A stretch of 64,000 nt of DNA from Lepturacanthus savala (GCA_030544235.1 CM060472.1:17419654-17483653); one strand, 5' to 3'; counted from the first letter of the stretch, positions 12,126 through 24,559 are shown. The notes: generated from the sequence alone by a model not told the origin. A program made the numbers and translations.

Positions 12126-13654
12126 TGTAACCACCAGAGGCCCTGTGACACCATATCATCATGATACTTATTGTGACGAAAGTGGGCAATTCTGCACGAT
12201 GACTTTGTGCAGAACCTTTAAACAGTGCACACGTGCGTGGCCACATGCGTGTGTGTGCATCATCCTCAGCAGCATCTCTGCCTATTGTCACCAACATTGG
12301 AGCCTCGTTCGGGGACGTGTAATGATGTTTTATCTCGCTCTGCTTTATGTGCACGTTTCTCTGCATGTTTAAAACAAGATTAAAAAACAAGCCCCCACTT
12401 CAGATACTCGTGTCAGTTAAAGGAGCGATTGATATGCTGCCCCCCCTCCCTTCGCCGTCTCTCTTCTCCTCATCTCTCCTTCTTTTCAAGATCTTACATT
12501 TTCAGTAAAGTCCCCTCCTCTCTGTTATCATTCCACCAGAGGCTCCACAGCAGCTTTGATATTGAAAGCAGCTCGGCATGAAAGGCGAAGGGTTTAGGGG
12601 AATGTAAATGCTGGGGGTCTTTTTTAAAGGAAGAGATCTTCCAGTTAACGAACACCTCACGCTCCGTTGCTCACTTCTGCTGTTTCTTCTTTGCATGTGA
12701 CAAAATGAAGATGAATAATGGTTTTGTGTCTTTTTAGTCATTTGTATGGATTTGGGTCAATAGAAGTTGATGAAATATGAAGCCAAAACAATATCAGAAT
12801 TTAATTGGGCATTATTTGATGCAAACTGTACTATTCAACTTTGAAGACAAAGCTGACTAGATTTTTCTGAGCTTTCGTGGTTTTCTCACCAGATTTGACT
12901 CCATCGGGTCCAGTAAGAAACGGCAAGAAGCTGCAACTGGTTAAATCGTGTTAAATCGTGGCAGAGTCTCTGCTGCCATGGTTACGGTCTTCACAGAAAC
13001 CACAGATAAATCTCCCAGCTGTGATCTCAGACTGCGCTGGTACCCGAGGAGTTAATATCAAGCTGCTTTGTGATGTCACACCTGGAAAAGACACAAGGGT
13101 TGTGTTTTGTGAGGTTTGGCTACAGAGTCACGTTCATGATAAACAGCAGCAGTGGAGATTTTACAGCAAAACAAGTGTCTGAAGAGCTGAAACAGACAGC
13201 TACAGTGAAGCACAGTGTGGTAAATACCTTGTTAAACAGTTTGAAGTGTAAATCTGTCAAAGAGCTGAAGAATAATACTAAAGGCTTGTATTGTAATGTG
13301 TAATAAAAGAATTGAGGGACCTGCAGGGGGGCAGGTTCACTGACACAGATTCCTTTATTTTGCTTGTGAAGCATAAATTAAAGTCATTAAATAACAGGAG
13401 GAGTCATGTCCAAACGCAGCAGATGAATATCGGGCTGATATCAGTGAACCGTGTTCTCATGCTGATAATCAGCTGATAAATATCGCTGCATCACTACTAA
13501 TGTTTCTTTTCCGTTCTAATGAATTTGATCAAAAACATGGTTTCTTAGGAACCAGAGTCACAGCAGCAGCCTCATAAAACACTGACAGACACTCAGCTGC
13601 AGCTCTGGCTGCTTCTGTCTGTCTCATCCTGCTCAGCCTCTGACGCAACCAACC
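12126..13654. other. Intron stretch; nothing identified
   Basis: Unique-looking sequence. Overlapping short frames on both strands at 12100-12390 and 12958-13374 show no recognisable domain. No tandem array or element end was seen. Confidence 0.4.
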
Positions 13655-13982
13655 CTGTCTGTCCCAGTGTGTCCCACTCTGTCTGTGTGTGTCCCATTCT
13701 GCTAGTGTGTCCCTGTATTTTCCTGTCTATCTCAGTGTGTCCTTGTCTATCTCAGTGTGTTCCTGCCTTTCCCAGTGTGTCCTTGTTTTTTCTTGTCTAT
13801 CCCAGTGTGTCCATGTGGGTCCCAGTGTGTTCCAGTCTGTCCCACTGTGTCCCAATGTGTTCCAGTGTGTCCTATTCTGTCCCTGTATGTCCCAGTGTGT
13901 TCCCTTGTGTCACAGTCTATTCCGCTCTGTCCCAGTCCGTCCCTGTGTTTCCCAGTGTGTTCCTGTGTGTCCCAGTCTGTCC
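13655..13982. repeat. 10-bp minisatellite, consensus TGTGTCCCAG
   Basis: About 33 units with an almost exact 10-base register, for example CCCAGTGTGT repeated with T/C changes. Ten is not a multiple of three and the unit has no stop codon in any frame. All three plus frames therefore stay open and spell cyclic versions of the same Val-Cys-Pro-Ser pattern. The apparent 152-, 125- and 85-codon frames here are produced by the repeat and are not genes. Confidence 0.9.
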
Positions 13983-14148
13983 TTCAGGACATGTGGACAG
14001 GAGAACAGCAGTAGTCAGTCAGCATCTCTCCCAGACTCGTCTTTCAAACAGCTTCGTCCTGCCTAATGAGTCCCGGCGGGCTGCGCCCTGCGATCGCTCT
14101 CTTCAGATGCCATTACGGCCAGCGTGACTTCAAAGAGGCGGTGGGAGT

Positions 14149-14163
14149 GTTACCATAGCGATG
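14149..14163. promoter_or_regulatory. Possible RFX X-box-like site
   Basis: GTTACCATAGCGATG matches one X-box half-site perfectly (GTNRCC) and the second only 4 of 6 with a 2-base spacer. The surrounding 14050-14220 is non-repetitive and GC-balanced, bounded by the 10-bp minisatellite on the left. A chance match is quite possible. Confidence 0.15.
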
Positions 14164-14429
14164 CTACCTGCCTGCATCTCACTCACATTAACAAAACCTG
14201 CAATCTGCTAATGAGAGTGAAGGACTGGACTCGGGAGCAGAGCCGAGGGACCTGGGGAAGATCAGATCCTGCAGCCTGGACAGTTTCTGAGAGAAGCCTG
14301 CTTTGATGTTTGAGGTTATTAATAAGCTGCAGCTCATTGTGAAGAAGTGTTTACTTCCTGCTCTACTTTGGCTCATTTCTTCGTTCTTCACTCCAAAAAC
14401 AAACCTATTGATTCAACAGCAAAAATTAA

Positions 14430-14845
14430 CTCTACACTTTACATCGTTTGACTTATAAAACCTCTGAAGAATTTATGTCCAATGCTAAACCTCACTGAGT
14501 GGATTAGATTTTTCTGCAATCAAATGTGTTTCTAATTAACTAAGCATAAACACAAGTTCTTAAGTTTATTACTCAACAAATCAAGATGTTCCAACTAATC
14601 TTTTACATTATTTAAAAGGATTTCATGTTATATATTTAACCACAATTATAGACATAAGTCTTCCATTTAACAACCATTTAAAATATTAAGTTTCTCCAAT
14701 TAAACTTCTTTCAGTAGTTTTTTTTCATCATTTTTGTGGTTTTGTAGCTTTAAAAAATACGTCATGAGTTGAATTTAGTTTCACATCAATTAACAGAGAA
14801 ATGTCTGTTTAAATTACACAACATTAAACTTAAAGGTTTTGAATC
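14430..14845 (+). repeat. Family A, copy 3 (plus orientation, longest)
   Basis: The fullest plus-strand copy. It contains TATATTTAACCACAATTATA, then AATATTAAGTTTCTCCAATT, TTCAGTAGTTTTTTTTC and GAATTTAGTTTCACATCAAT. The last block also appears at 56380-56400, which shows that the family extends beyond the end of copy 1. Confidence 0.65.
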
Positions 14846-15347
14846 AATATTTTAACATGTTTAATTCAGAAGCTCAGACTTACTTTTTATCAGCTTCTGC
14901 CTGTTCAAGGTCACAGCTTGTGATGCAGATAATTCTATCGCTAATTAAAAACTCATCATCTTGGTGATGAAAAGATAATATGATTTTTTTTTTTAAATCA
15001 TACATAGGCTGTGAAAGCGGGACATTGAGCTGCTGATGTGCAAGTCTCTGCAGCTGACGTGATGAGTGGAGGCAAATGTCAAGTTACTGCAGCCAGTCGC
15101 CCGTCAAGCAGGTTAAATTAAACGCTCGGCAGCGGCGTGGAAGTCCCAGTGGAAGCTGTCTCCCGCCAGTCCTGGTGAGGGTTTCTGTTTCTGGGACGGC
15201 TGAGGAGGGTCTGAGGTTGGAAACCTGCTGTCGCCAGCTCGCTGCCGCCGGATCTGGCAGGTGTTGGACCCGCGGGAGGCTGACGGTGCTCATCTGGACC
15301 CACAGGCCTGCAGAGGCTGTCAGCTGCTCACTGCTCTTAATACTGAA

Positions 15348-15454
<107 letters not shown>

Positions 15455-15569
15455 TGCAGAACTACATCCCTTAATACCCGCTTTTACCTTTACTGTTTTT
15501 GCTTTAACTTTACTAAAGTTACTACCTTGTTACTATTGACACAGATGGTTTTGCTGGTATGTGTGATAC

Positions 15570-15700
15570 GATCAGAGTTGGTAGAACTACTCACATACTT
15601 TACTGAAGTAAGAGAAGAAATTACAAGTAGAAGTCCTGAGTTGCAAAATGTTACTTCATTAAAAGTACAGAAGCATTATCAGATAAATATTCTTAAAGTC
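15570..15700. repeat. Family B copy
   Basis: Reads GTTGGTAGAACTACTCACAT, TTTACTGAAGTAAGAG, AAGTAGAAGTCCTGAGTTGC and TTAAAAGTACAGAAGCATTA, the typical order of this family. Confidence 0.65.
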
Positions 15701-16656
15701 AGTCAGTAATTTTCTATACCTGCTTATTCCTCACTAGGGTCACAGTCATAATATTTGGCAGCTCTCATTCAAAGTGTAGATTTAACAATAGAAGAGACTA
15801 TTTAAAGAACATAGATAATTGAAGTATATTCATTTATGTATATTATTCAAATCTGCATCTGACAGCTGCAGTTACTGTCAGATATGAAGTCATGTATAAG
15901 TCAGCATGACATGGAAATACATGACATGGAAATAAAGTATAAGTACCTCAAAACTGTACTTAACTGTACTACTGTACTTAACTGTAGCAGAACAATCGTT
16001 GCCGCTTCTTACTGTTTTATTTGCATGAATGTAACATGTAAAACATGTAAAAACACAACAAAAACAAGAAGAACAGAGTAAATTCCCTGTGACAGAGGCT
16101 GAGCTTAAACCAGAGATGGACCCCTCTCTCTCTTCCTCCCTCCCTCTCTCTCCCAGGAGAGATGTAGTGGACCTCCCCTCAGATAATGTCTTCTCCTTGC
16201 TAACAGTGGTGTTAGAGAGGTGCTGTGACCCTGGAGCTTCCTGGATAAGCGGCAGGTCACAGCCACCATCAAAGACAGATGCTATCTGAGCTGAAGCTTC
16301 CCGCACTTCACCGTGATTTATCATCTTCTCTCCCGCTGATTTACCTCCTTGCAATGTCTTCTTTCTTCCTGCTTCTCTGTTTTGCCTTCTCACCTCTCTG
16401 CTGCTCCCTGAGGTCTCAGCAATGTGGATGTTTGCTCCGACGCCCAGGGAGCCAACATCTGATTTTAAACTCAGACTAGTTCAGCTTGTTTTTCTGCTCT
16501 GGACATTTACTTCTCCTGCTGCACACACAAACACACACACACACACACTGTTAATCTGGTAAATTTCTAAAATTATTTATTTTGCCGCTTCTCTATAATG
16601 TGAAGTACAATTTGACCTGAGAGTAATAGTAGGTAATAAATGTTTCAAATGAATAT

Positions 16657-16990
16657 ACAACACTGTGAAAAAAATAAGAGACCACTGCATTTTTTTTTCT
16701 GAAATCAGCGTCTCTACACGTATTGCAACCATTCCATTCCAGCATCTGTTGAATTCCAACACATTTACACCTCATTCTGCCTAAAGAGGTACCAGGAGTG
16801 GAAAAAAGTCAACCAAGAACAATGGTAAAGACTGTGGAGAGCATGCCAAGATGTATGAAAGCTGTGATTAAAAATAAGGGTTATTGCACCAAATATTGAT
16901 TTCTGAACTCTTCTTAAGTGTAACAATTACTATTATTATCTAAACAGTAATATTTTTATTTGGAATTTGGGGGAAATGTTGTCTTGCTTA
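16657..16990 (+). mobile_element. Tc1/mariner-type transposon remnant, internally deleted
   Basis: The stretch begins with ACACTGTGAAAAAAATAAG at 16661, a motif I recognise as the end of a fish Tc1-like element. It continues with fragments of the transposase region and finishes with the transposase C-terminus listed separately. Most of the transposase gene, including the DDE catalytic core, is missing. The right-hand terminal repeat could not be located, so the right border is approximate. Confidence 0.65.
16831..16899 (+). pseudogene. Tc1-like transposase C-terminal tail
   Basis: Twenty-two codons and a stop read TVESMPRCMKAVIKNKGYCT followed by KY. From memory of the family, VESMPRRMKAVIKNQGYSTKY is the usual C-terminus of one fish Tc1-like transposase, so this copy has drifted at a few positions. 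Nothing upstream stays in frame for a useful length. The fragment is dead and is useful only for placing the parent element and its orientation. Confidence 0.7.
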
Positions 16991-17229
16991 ATAATAAGCA
17001 TATTCATGTATATTAATAAGCATAATAATAGGGTATGTGGTCCAAGATTTAAAACAAACAAGAATCAGAACCAGCCACATTTCTTCTTTAGTGTAAAACT
17101 GATGACTTTCTTGAAGCTTTTCACACGGAGCAGAGTTCTGGCAACAAGCTGGAGGCTGGAAGCTCAGCTCCAACATGACAAACTGCTTCTGATGTTCCAG
17201 CCAAGTTCTCAACCACTACAACACTTACT

Positions 17230-17313
<84 letters not shown>

Positions 17314-17361
17314 ACACACACACCACACACACACACGCACACACGCACACACGCACACACA
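17230..17361. repeat. (CA)n microsatellite, interrupted
   Basis: About 130 bp of CA on the plus strand. The first 78 bp are pure. The distal part has TA, CC and CG interruptions. Confidence 0.97.
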
Positions 17362-17698
17362 GAAACAGTGTCACATGACCACATGAACAGATGCCATGCA
17401 GTCACACAACTGGTGTGTGTTTGTTCTCATAACACACAGTATAGATGTAAACACACTGTACGGCTGCTGCGTCGCCTTCAGTCTCATCAATCACCCCACA
17501 CCCCCCGACATCTTAACTGAGTAGTTTTCCATGGTGCCACCAGTTCATGCTGCACTTTTTTCCATTTAATAATGGCTGTTGGAGCTGTAACATATTTCAT
17601 GTTACATTGTGTGTGTGGTGGCAAATATTAAAAATCTGAATCCGGCTCTTTTGCATTCCTGTGTGTTCATTGCTTATTTATACTATATTTTATTTATG

Positions 17699-17912
17699 CG
17701 GCTGAGCCAAAAGGTGAAGCTCTCGATTTACAGAGTCAATCTACGTTCCTACTGTCACCTACGGTTCTCTGGGTAGTGACCGAAAGGACGAGATCACGAG
17801 TACAAGCGGCAGAAATGAGTTTCCTCTGCAGGGTGGCTGGGTTCGCCCTGAGAGACAGGGTGAGAAGCTCGGTCATCCGGGAGGAGTCAGAGTAGAACCG
17901 CTAGAGACTATT
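17699..17912 (+). pseudogene. LINE (non-LTR retrotransposon) 3' coding fragment
   Basis: One frame reads LWVVTERTRSRVQAAEMSFL, then CRVAGFALRDRVRSSVIREE and a stop. This is the familiar region downstream of the reverse transcriptase in a very common teleost LINE (usual wording ELWVVTER-RSR-QAAEM-FLRRVAG--LRDRVRSS-IR). Small deletions break the frame upstream. The piece just before the stop jumps from the AGAACCGCT word to AGAGACTAT, which suggests an internal deletion. I do not commit to a clade. Confidence 0.7.
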
Positions 17913-18312
17913 GCTGCCTTCGCGTGCTACAGGAAAGATGATCCTTTCCATTTGTGAAATGGAAACACAGAGTGTGTTGTGTTCAAGTGCTTTTGTTGCC
18001 GTAGTGAAGTGAAACACGCCGGACCCAATAACAGTATTTTGTAAAAGCGACAATAAGTGTAAAAGGCGCTGTTAATAAAATGATGTGTGCCACAGCATCA
18101 TGTCGGTTACACACTAACCAACTAAAAGCAGCATACATCGTGTAACAGAATGCAACGCTTACCATTTGTGACACTTTCGCTACTCTCCACTATGTTGAAA
18201 GGTCAAAGTTTATCTCATATTGTCAGCATGTGTATCATAAAAATCAATGTGAGTGGGTGTTTGTGTGCAATTTTGATGTCAGTTTTTGGTATTTACGATA
18301 ATTACCATAGGA
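17913..18312. other. About 400-bp sequence lodged between two LINE pieces
   Basis: The two LINE segments on either side belong to one element and lie in the same orientation, so this stretch either inserted there or replaced LINE sequence. It begins near TTGCTGCCTTCGCGTGCTAC and ends near TTACCATAGGAT. I find no inverted ends or target duplication and no coding frame with a known domain. Confidence 0.45.
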
Positions 18313-18430
18313 TGCGAACGCCTTGGGGTTCCCCTGGAAGAGCTGGACAACGTGGGAGAGGGATCTAGGCTTCTCTGCTGAGGCAGCTGCCTCCGCAACT
18401 GGATCCGGATAAGCAGTAGAAAATGGATGG
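18313..18430 (+). mobile_element. LINE 3' terminus
   Basis: Reads GCGAACGCCTTGGGGTTCCC, CTGGAAGAGCTGGACAACGT, CTGCCTCCGCAACTGGATCC and GGATAAGCAGTAGAAAATGG, ending in AAATGGATGG. This is the extreme 3' end of the LINE whose upstream part is at 17699-17912. The terminal ATGGATGG is the usual start of its short 3' tail repeat. Confidence 0.75.
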
Positions 18431-21400
18431 TTTTTGTAGTTTTTTTTCCATTTGTTTTTTTTTTCAGTGTATTATTAATACCAGTGCAGTGCCCATAGGA
18501 AGTATGCTTTCCTATACAGCATTGTGAAACTTGAGAAATACTACTTGCTGATGAAATTACTGTAACATGGACAACATCCAGTGTAGGCATCCACGCCCAA
18601 ACAGAGTGAACCAGACTACAATTTATGTTGAAGGTGTGGATGGATCTCAGTCTACATATCAGTTTTTAAATTGTGTTGATAGGCCGAGTAAAACCAGACT
18701 TATGATAAATCCTTTACTTTATACTTTTTCCTGTATACCTTTGTTACGTTAGCTGCATGATGGATACAGAAAGAAATGGGGCAACGGAGCTTTAAATTGT
18801 AAGGAAAGCGAAAGTGCTGCCGCAGGATAGCACTGTGATACATAAGTCTACGTGATTTTAACTTTAATGATGATAATGATGAGTTGAATATCTATTCGAA
18901 AATTCCACAAAAGGGTGATCTGACATTCAGAGAGATACACAAGCCACAGACACACAGATAGATTTATAGATAGATTATTAAATTCCTTCTTTTCCCAATC
19001 AATCAAATTCAACCAATTCAATACACTTTTATTTTAATACACACACTTTTAACTTTACTGTCTTCACCCTTTAAAAACTAAAAACCTAATCAGAGCCATA
19101 GAAACACAGCTGGAAGAATCAATGATTTCCCTGATAAATACATCAGTGTGGCTGCAGAAACCAGCCACTCCGAGATTTGTCCAAACTAAACAAGGGAACT
19201 AAGGAAAGTGCTGCGGTTTGTATTTAATACATTTTCTCCACCATCTCCTTCCATCCACATCCAATCCGCCTCGTCTGTGGCGGCTCCGGCTTTACAGAAA
19301 CCAAAACACGATGAGCCTAGAAAATGTGCAGCGGCGGCTGGAGGGAGCAGGCTGGTGTCCCCTGTAGGAGACTGAGATTCCATTACGTCCTGTCACATTC
19401 TGGCACTGGAATAAAAAACACAGAGCTCTGCCGGAGCCAAAATGGCGGAAGAACAGGCCTCACACAAGGAACATGAGCCTTTCAAAGAGCCACAGAGTGA
19501 AATCTAAAACTCACAAATATACAAATACGGCCTGCTGTTGCTCCAGCTGAGGTCTGCAGCCTGTTCACCCGCCATTTTATTTGTTGTGATATGCTGCAGC
19601 TGTTCCCAGTGTTGGCGAAGGCGTCTGCACATCAAAGTCTCAGGCTGCATTACGCGCTCAAACTTTCACACTATGCGCTGCAAGTTGCATGAAATAGAAC
19701 TTGACAGAAGAAAATCAAAGATTTGTGAATATTTCACTGTGACGCAGATTTACACTGGCACCATTCTGACAACTTCTGCTTCGACTTCGGTTTCATATCA
19801 GTATATAAGTATAAGACAAACAGTCAGGCTGAAGAAGAAATCAGAGGTAGAAAATGACTATTGATTGACATAAGTTTGCACATTTTCCTGATTTTATTCC
19901 TGCTTTTATCTGTGAATGTATGCATCCGTGCTGTAGTTTGTCTGTTTTTGGTTTGCATCTTTTCTGAGTTTGCAGCATTTTGCCATTTGCGGCGCGTTTG
20001 TCTCTGTCTGCTACCGTATGACCAACAGTGGACAAAAATGTGAAAGAACTGCCACACACACACATACACACCAGTAGAGTTTGGAGCCAGGGGTTACTGT
20101 CCAAATTCCTGCCTGGTTGGAGCTGTAGACACTCACAAACACATCTCCCTGGAAGCCCAATTATTCCCTGAACTGATAGAATGAAGGACTGTTTATTAAA
20201 ATCCTTTTTCGTGTCGGTACAGGTGTGAGCGAGTCATCCCGTGAAGCAGCAAGTTTCCTCCCGTCTGTCCTCAGACATGGAGCTCCACGCTGCTGCTTCT
20301 CTATTTGCTGCACATCTGCTCGTCATCTCACAAAGGCGCTGATGCACGAGTTGAGTCTGACCTTCTGAAGCACTGTCATTTAGACACACTCACACACTCT
20401 TACACAGAACATTTAAGAGCCATCAAACACACACACACATAGGTGCCCCCCCTCCTGATCCAGCGCAGGGCAGTAATTAGTCAGTGCCCTGAGGACTCTA
20501 ACAGGCTCTTTCTGACAACAGGAAAGGGCAGAGTGACATTTTTGGTCAGCAACGTGCTGCAGTTATCGTGCAGCCTACTTCACAAAATTACCACAGTTCA
20601 AATCCCAGAGCCCCAATCTGCTGATAGAACCATCAACCCCCCCCGACATGTTGGTGTGAAAGGGCCGAGCTGTCTGCGTCCTGTGGGACACTCCTTTGTT
20701 TGGACTCTAACAGCCACCAGCGCCGCTGTGGATGATACATTCTCCGCTATAGCTGGGAGGGTATTCAGAATAATTGCTGCTTGTGACAAGTTTCTGCAAC
20801 ATGTCGTGGTGTGAGATGGGAATAAGGTTTTCAAAGTCCACTGCAGCCCAGCAGCGGTCCGGTGGCCAGGTGCAGAAACTCAAATCTTTGCTCCTATTAG
20901 CACTGGATTCATGTATAATATACATATTTCTACTCTATTTGGTGAATTCTGTCATATTTAAAAGTAATGATTTGTATTTCAATATCATTTCCAAGGTCAA
21001 ATATAATTTCATGGTCAGTTTTAGCAAAAAAGACCTCTAGAATTATGTCCCATAGAAAGTTATTATAGTAATTTCTTTCACTTCAGAATAAATTGAATTG
21101 CATGGTGTTTTTTATGTATTTATTAAGAAGGAATTTTAACCATAAATGATTTATACACAGAGTCGAGCTGACGATCATCTTTCTACGTGCTGGGGATAAA
21201 ATTATAGAATGGACGAAATGGGGAAATAAAGATGTATAATTCTGTGTTAGTTTTCACGAAGACTTCAATCTAAAATTATCATAGGCTGCAATAAAATTTG
21301 ATCAGAAGTGATTTTTTTTGGTTTAACCTATCATGTGTTTTGTAATGATGTACTAGTACTGATGTTTTATTGTGAATTAGTCCTATGAGGGTACAGGGTA

Positions 21401-22483
21401 GGTGAAAATAAGCTTTGGGGCTTCAGCTTGTTCCTATTTTGGTTGCAGTCTGATAAATTCTGTTGTAAAATACAATTAATTGAAAAAGTTATTAATTTAA
21501 ATTGAAATAAAGCATTCATTCATATGACAAAGTTCCAGAGTTATGGTCATTTTAAATAGGAACATAAGTCATTTTGCCACCATATTGTATTTTTCACAGT
21601 AGAGTAACAGTGAATTGCCCAAGAAACTGAAAAGTGAATTCCTTAAGGTTAAAAACATAGATCTAGATCTACAGATAATAATTTTATGTGACATAATTCC
21701 AGAGTAATAGACACTTTTTTGCTAGTAAAGACCTTGAAAATGATGTGTGAGCTTGGAAATGATCTTGAAATAGAAGGAAATAAAATCTCCTATTTGTGTG
21801 TTAGTCTGCTGGTCAGAGGGCAGCAGCCTCTGGGCTCAGCCTATCAACAAAGGAGAGAAAAGCAAAGAAATCCCACAGTGAGACACTGAGACAGATGGTG
21901 GAAACCTATAAAAAGACAGAGCTGCAGTCTCTTAATCTTATCTTAATTTTCTCAGTAAATAAACAGAATCTTTAATGGCTGCCGTTAAGCTGAAATTACT
22001 GCAGCGCAGCTTTAAGCACACTACAGGCGGACTGTCCCGGGCTGACCCGGCTGCTCCAACTCGGCTCTGATGGCTGTCAGCTCAGATTTATTCTCTAACA
22101 GCTTTGATGGATGGGCCAAGATCATGACTAACTGGCTGCCCACTCGCTCCCAACCCCATTACCTCATCGCTGGCAGGCTGGCAGCGCTCCGCTCGCACTC
22201 ATGCACAACCACTTATTAGAGCTGTGTGGCCTCTGCCGTCCTGCCACAGCCTCTGCTGCGGCTCTGATACTGTACTGCTTATTTATTTATTGGAGAATTC
22301 ATTATCACGCTGCTACCGCTGCCACCCATCCACACTTCTTAACCCTCTTCGGCAATATTTCTTTTCTTTTCTTTTTTTTTTCCATTTGTCACCTGCCTTT
22401 TGCTCATTCGTGCAGCCTCATGCTGGCTTAACCTTTCATCCTTTCCCTCCTCTTCTTCCATCTCCCTCTATCTGCTGCCCAGT

Positions 22484-22486
<3 letters not shown>
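18431..22486. other. Intron stretch; nothing identified
   Basis: About 4 kb with no recognised exon. Between 20940 and 21760 the sequence is AT-rich and contains two similar words (TTCCAGAGTTATGGTCATTT near 21532 and ATTCCAGAGTAATAGACACT near 21695), perhaps from an unrecognised old element. The segment 20440-20830 is non-repetitive and could be conserved, but I cannot test this. A T-rich run lies at 22360-22384. Confidence 0.4.

Positions 22487-22516
<30 letters not shown>
22487..22516. repeat. Short (TG)n microsatellite
   Basis: TG dinucleotides after GTGTATG. Confidence 0.9.
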
Positions 22517-22519
<3 letters not shown>

Positions 22520-22777
22520 ATGCAGGTAGGCAGGCTGACCCTCCTGCACTTCCAGCTAGCGCGGCTGTCCGAGGAAACATCTGTTATTTCACCACAGCAT
22601 ATTTAAATCCTACTAACTTTATCCGTCTGTGGAAAACAGGAGTGATTTATGTGAACATGTTAGTGTGTCTGATTGAGAATGTGTGTGTTTGCTCTGGCAA
22701 TTGTTTCACAACTCTCAGTATTGTGACAGAAATATGGGCAAGTTCTTCTGAAAAGCGTGAGGGCAGAACAGAGCACA

Positions 22778-22858
22778 CAGACACACACACACGCATACAC
22801 AAACACACAGACACAGACACACACACACACAGACACACACACACACACACACACACAC
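22778..22858. repeat. Interrupted (CA)n microsatellite
   Basis: CA units with GACACA and GCATACACAA interruptions, about 80 bp. Confidence 0.95.
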
Positions 22859-23904
22859 TGCTGGGATGTGGAGATTTAAAGCTGCTTGTCTGTGGTGTTT
22901 CCCACTGAAATCTGGCTGCACCACTGAAACTGAACCAGAGAGAAGAAACACAGAGAAACCAGATGGTGTGAGACAGAAAATTATCCATACAAGCAGGTAG
23001 ACCTGTCTGTCTGTCTCTGTGTGGGTGTGCGTACGTGTGTGTGTGTATGTGTGTGTGTCTAGCCTAAAATATGGTAAAAATCCACCATGGCATGAGTTGT
23101 ATGATATGATTTCATATCTACCTCAATATCCATGGACTGAAAATGAAGAGAGACACAGCCTCAGCTAATAAAGCAGTAGCTGCAGCTGCTTCATATTCTC
23201 ACTGTGCTTCAGCCTCAAGTATCGAGTCATCAGCAACTTCTCAGCCTGTGTGGACACAGCTTCATTAGCACAAACACTGCATGTCAGCTAACACCGCATA
23301 ATTTTACACCCCCGCTCGACCCCATGAGCATGCGCGTGTGTCACAGTGCATCTTCAAGTGTGTCTGCAGATGAGTGTGTGTGCGTGTGTGAGTTTCAGAA
23401 GTAAAGAGGATGGATCTAATCTCACCGCCTCTATGGAAGTTGGCAGAAAGAGTTCATTATTCAAGTGAAAAATATGATATTACATTTTAGTTTTATGTTT
23501 TAAATGAGTCTAAAGTTATGCTGCACATTGGAAATCTGTTAGGAAGTTAAAAATTAAATTAAATTAAATCCTGCCACAAATTAACTCAGAAGCTGGTTGA
23601 TATCTGTATGAGCTGTATTCAGGTCAGATCTGAATGTTCTATCGTTATCAGTAAATGGGAGGATGTAGAACGGTTGTTTTAGGGGATTAGTGGTTCCTGC
23701 TTAACTACACAAATGTTGCCCTAGTAACAGCATCAACTTAAAGCCTGGCTGCCACTTCCTGTTGGTCTATTACCGTTTCTGCTGAAAATATATTTAATGA
23801 CGAAGATTGTTTTGTTCATCTCTAAATGTTACATGTAACATTTAACATGTTAGAATATGACTCATTGTGTGTGTATGTGTGTCTGTGTGTGTATGTGCAC
23901 ATGC

Positions 23905-23995
23905 TGTTACTGTATGTATTATTGTAGCTAGGAGCAGCTGATTTAGGTGTGTGTGTGTGGCTACTGTATCTACTAATGTAGCTAGCAGCAGCTGA

Positions 23996-24042
<47 letters not shown>

Positions 24043-24226
24043 GTGTGTGTGTGGCTACTGTATCTATTAATGTAGCTAGCAGCAGCTGATTTGGGTGTGT
24101 GTGTGTGTGCGTGTGTGGCTACTGTATGTATTAATGTAGCTAGCAGCGGCTGATTTGTGTGTGTGTGTGTGTGAATGTGTGTGTGTGTGGCTACTGTATT
24201 ACTGTAGCTGGCAGCAGCTGATTTAA

Positions 24227-24269
<43 letters not shown>
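23905..24269. repeat. Compound minisatellite: 36-40 bp core alternating with (GT)n
   Basis: Five copies of a core that reads about GGCTACTGTATCTATTAATG followed by TAGCTAGCAGCAGCTGATTT. They lie at 23905-23944, 23959-23998, 24053-24092, 24117-24156 and 24189-24224. A GT tract of different length separates each pair: about 14, 54, 24 and 32 bp, and about 40 bp after the last. The cores differ by a few substitutions and one small deletion in the last copy. The array has grown by duplication of a core-plus-microsatellite unit while the GT parts changed length independently. Confidence 0.92.
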
Positions 24270-24271
<2 letters not shown>

Positions 24272-24500
24272 AGCGTGAGAGGCCTGCTTGTCAGCAGAAC
24301 AGTGTTTGTCCCTGCAATGTTTAATGGGCCCTCCACACAGAGCAGCTCCCGCTGAGAATGATGCTAATTACTGTACAGCTCTCACACACACACACGTTTG
24401 TGTAAGACAGTGATGCACAGAAGACGCCTCCGAGGGTCCACGTGAGCGAACAGGCATAATGCAAGAAGTGCAACCACAAGCAAATAAGCTCAGACTGGCC

Positions 24501-24504
24501 TACA

Positions 24505-24549
<45 letters not shown>

Positions 24550-24559
24550 CACACACACC
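24501..24559. repeat. (CA)n microsatellite
   Basis: CA units with two interruptions (CC near 24511 and CG near 24542). Confidence 0.95.

Noticed and set aside
13669..14127. 152-codon Cys/Val/Pro/Ser frame resembling a cysteine-rich secreted protein
   Set aside because: The 10-bp repeat leaves all three frames open with the same peptide cycle. The cysteines come from TGT in the repeat unit.
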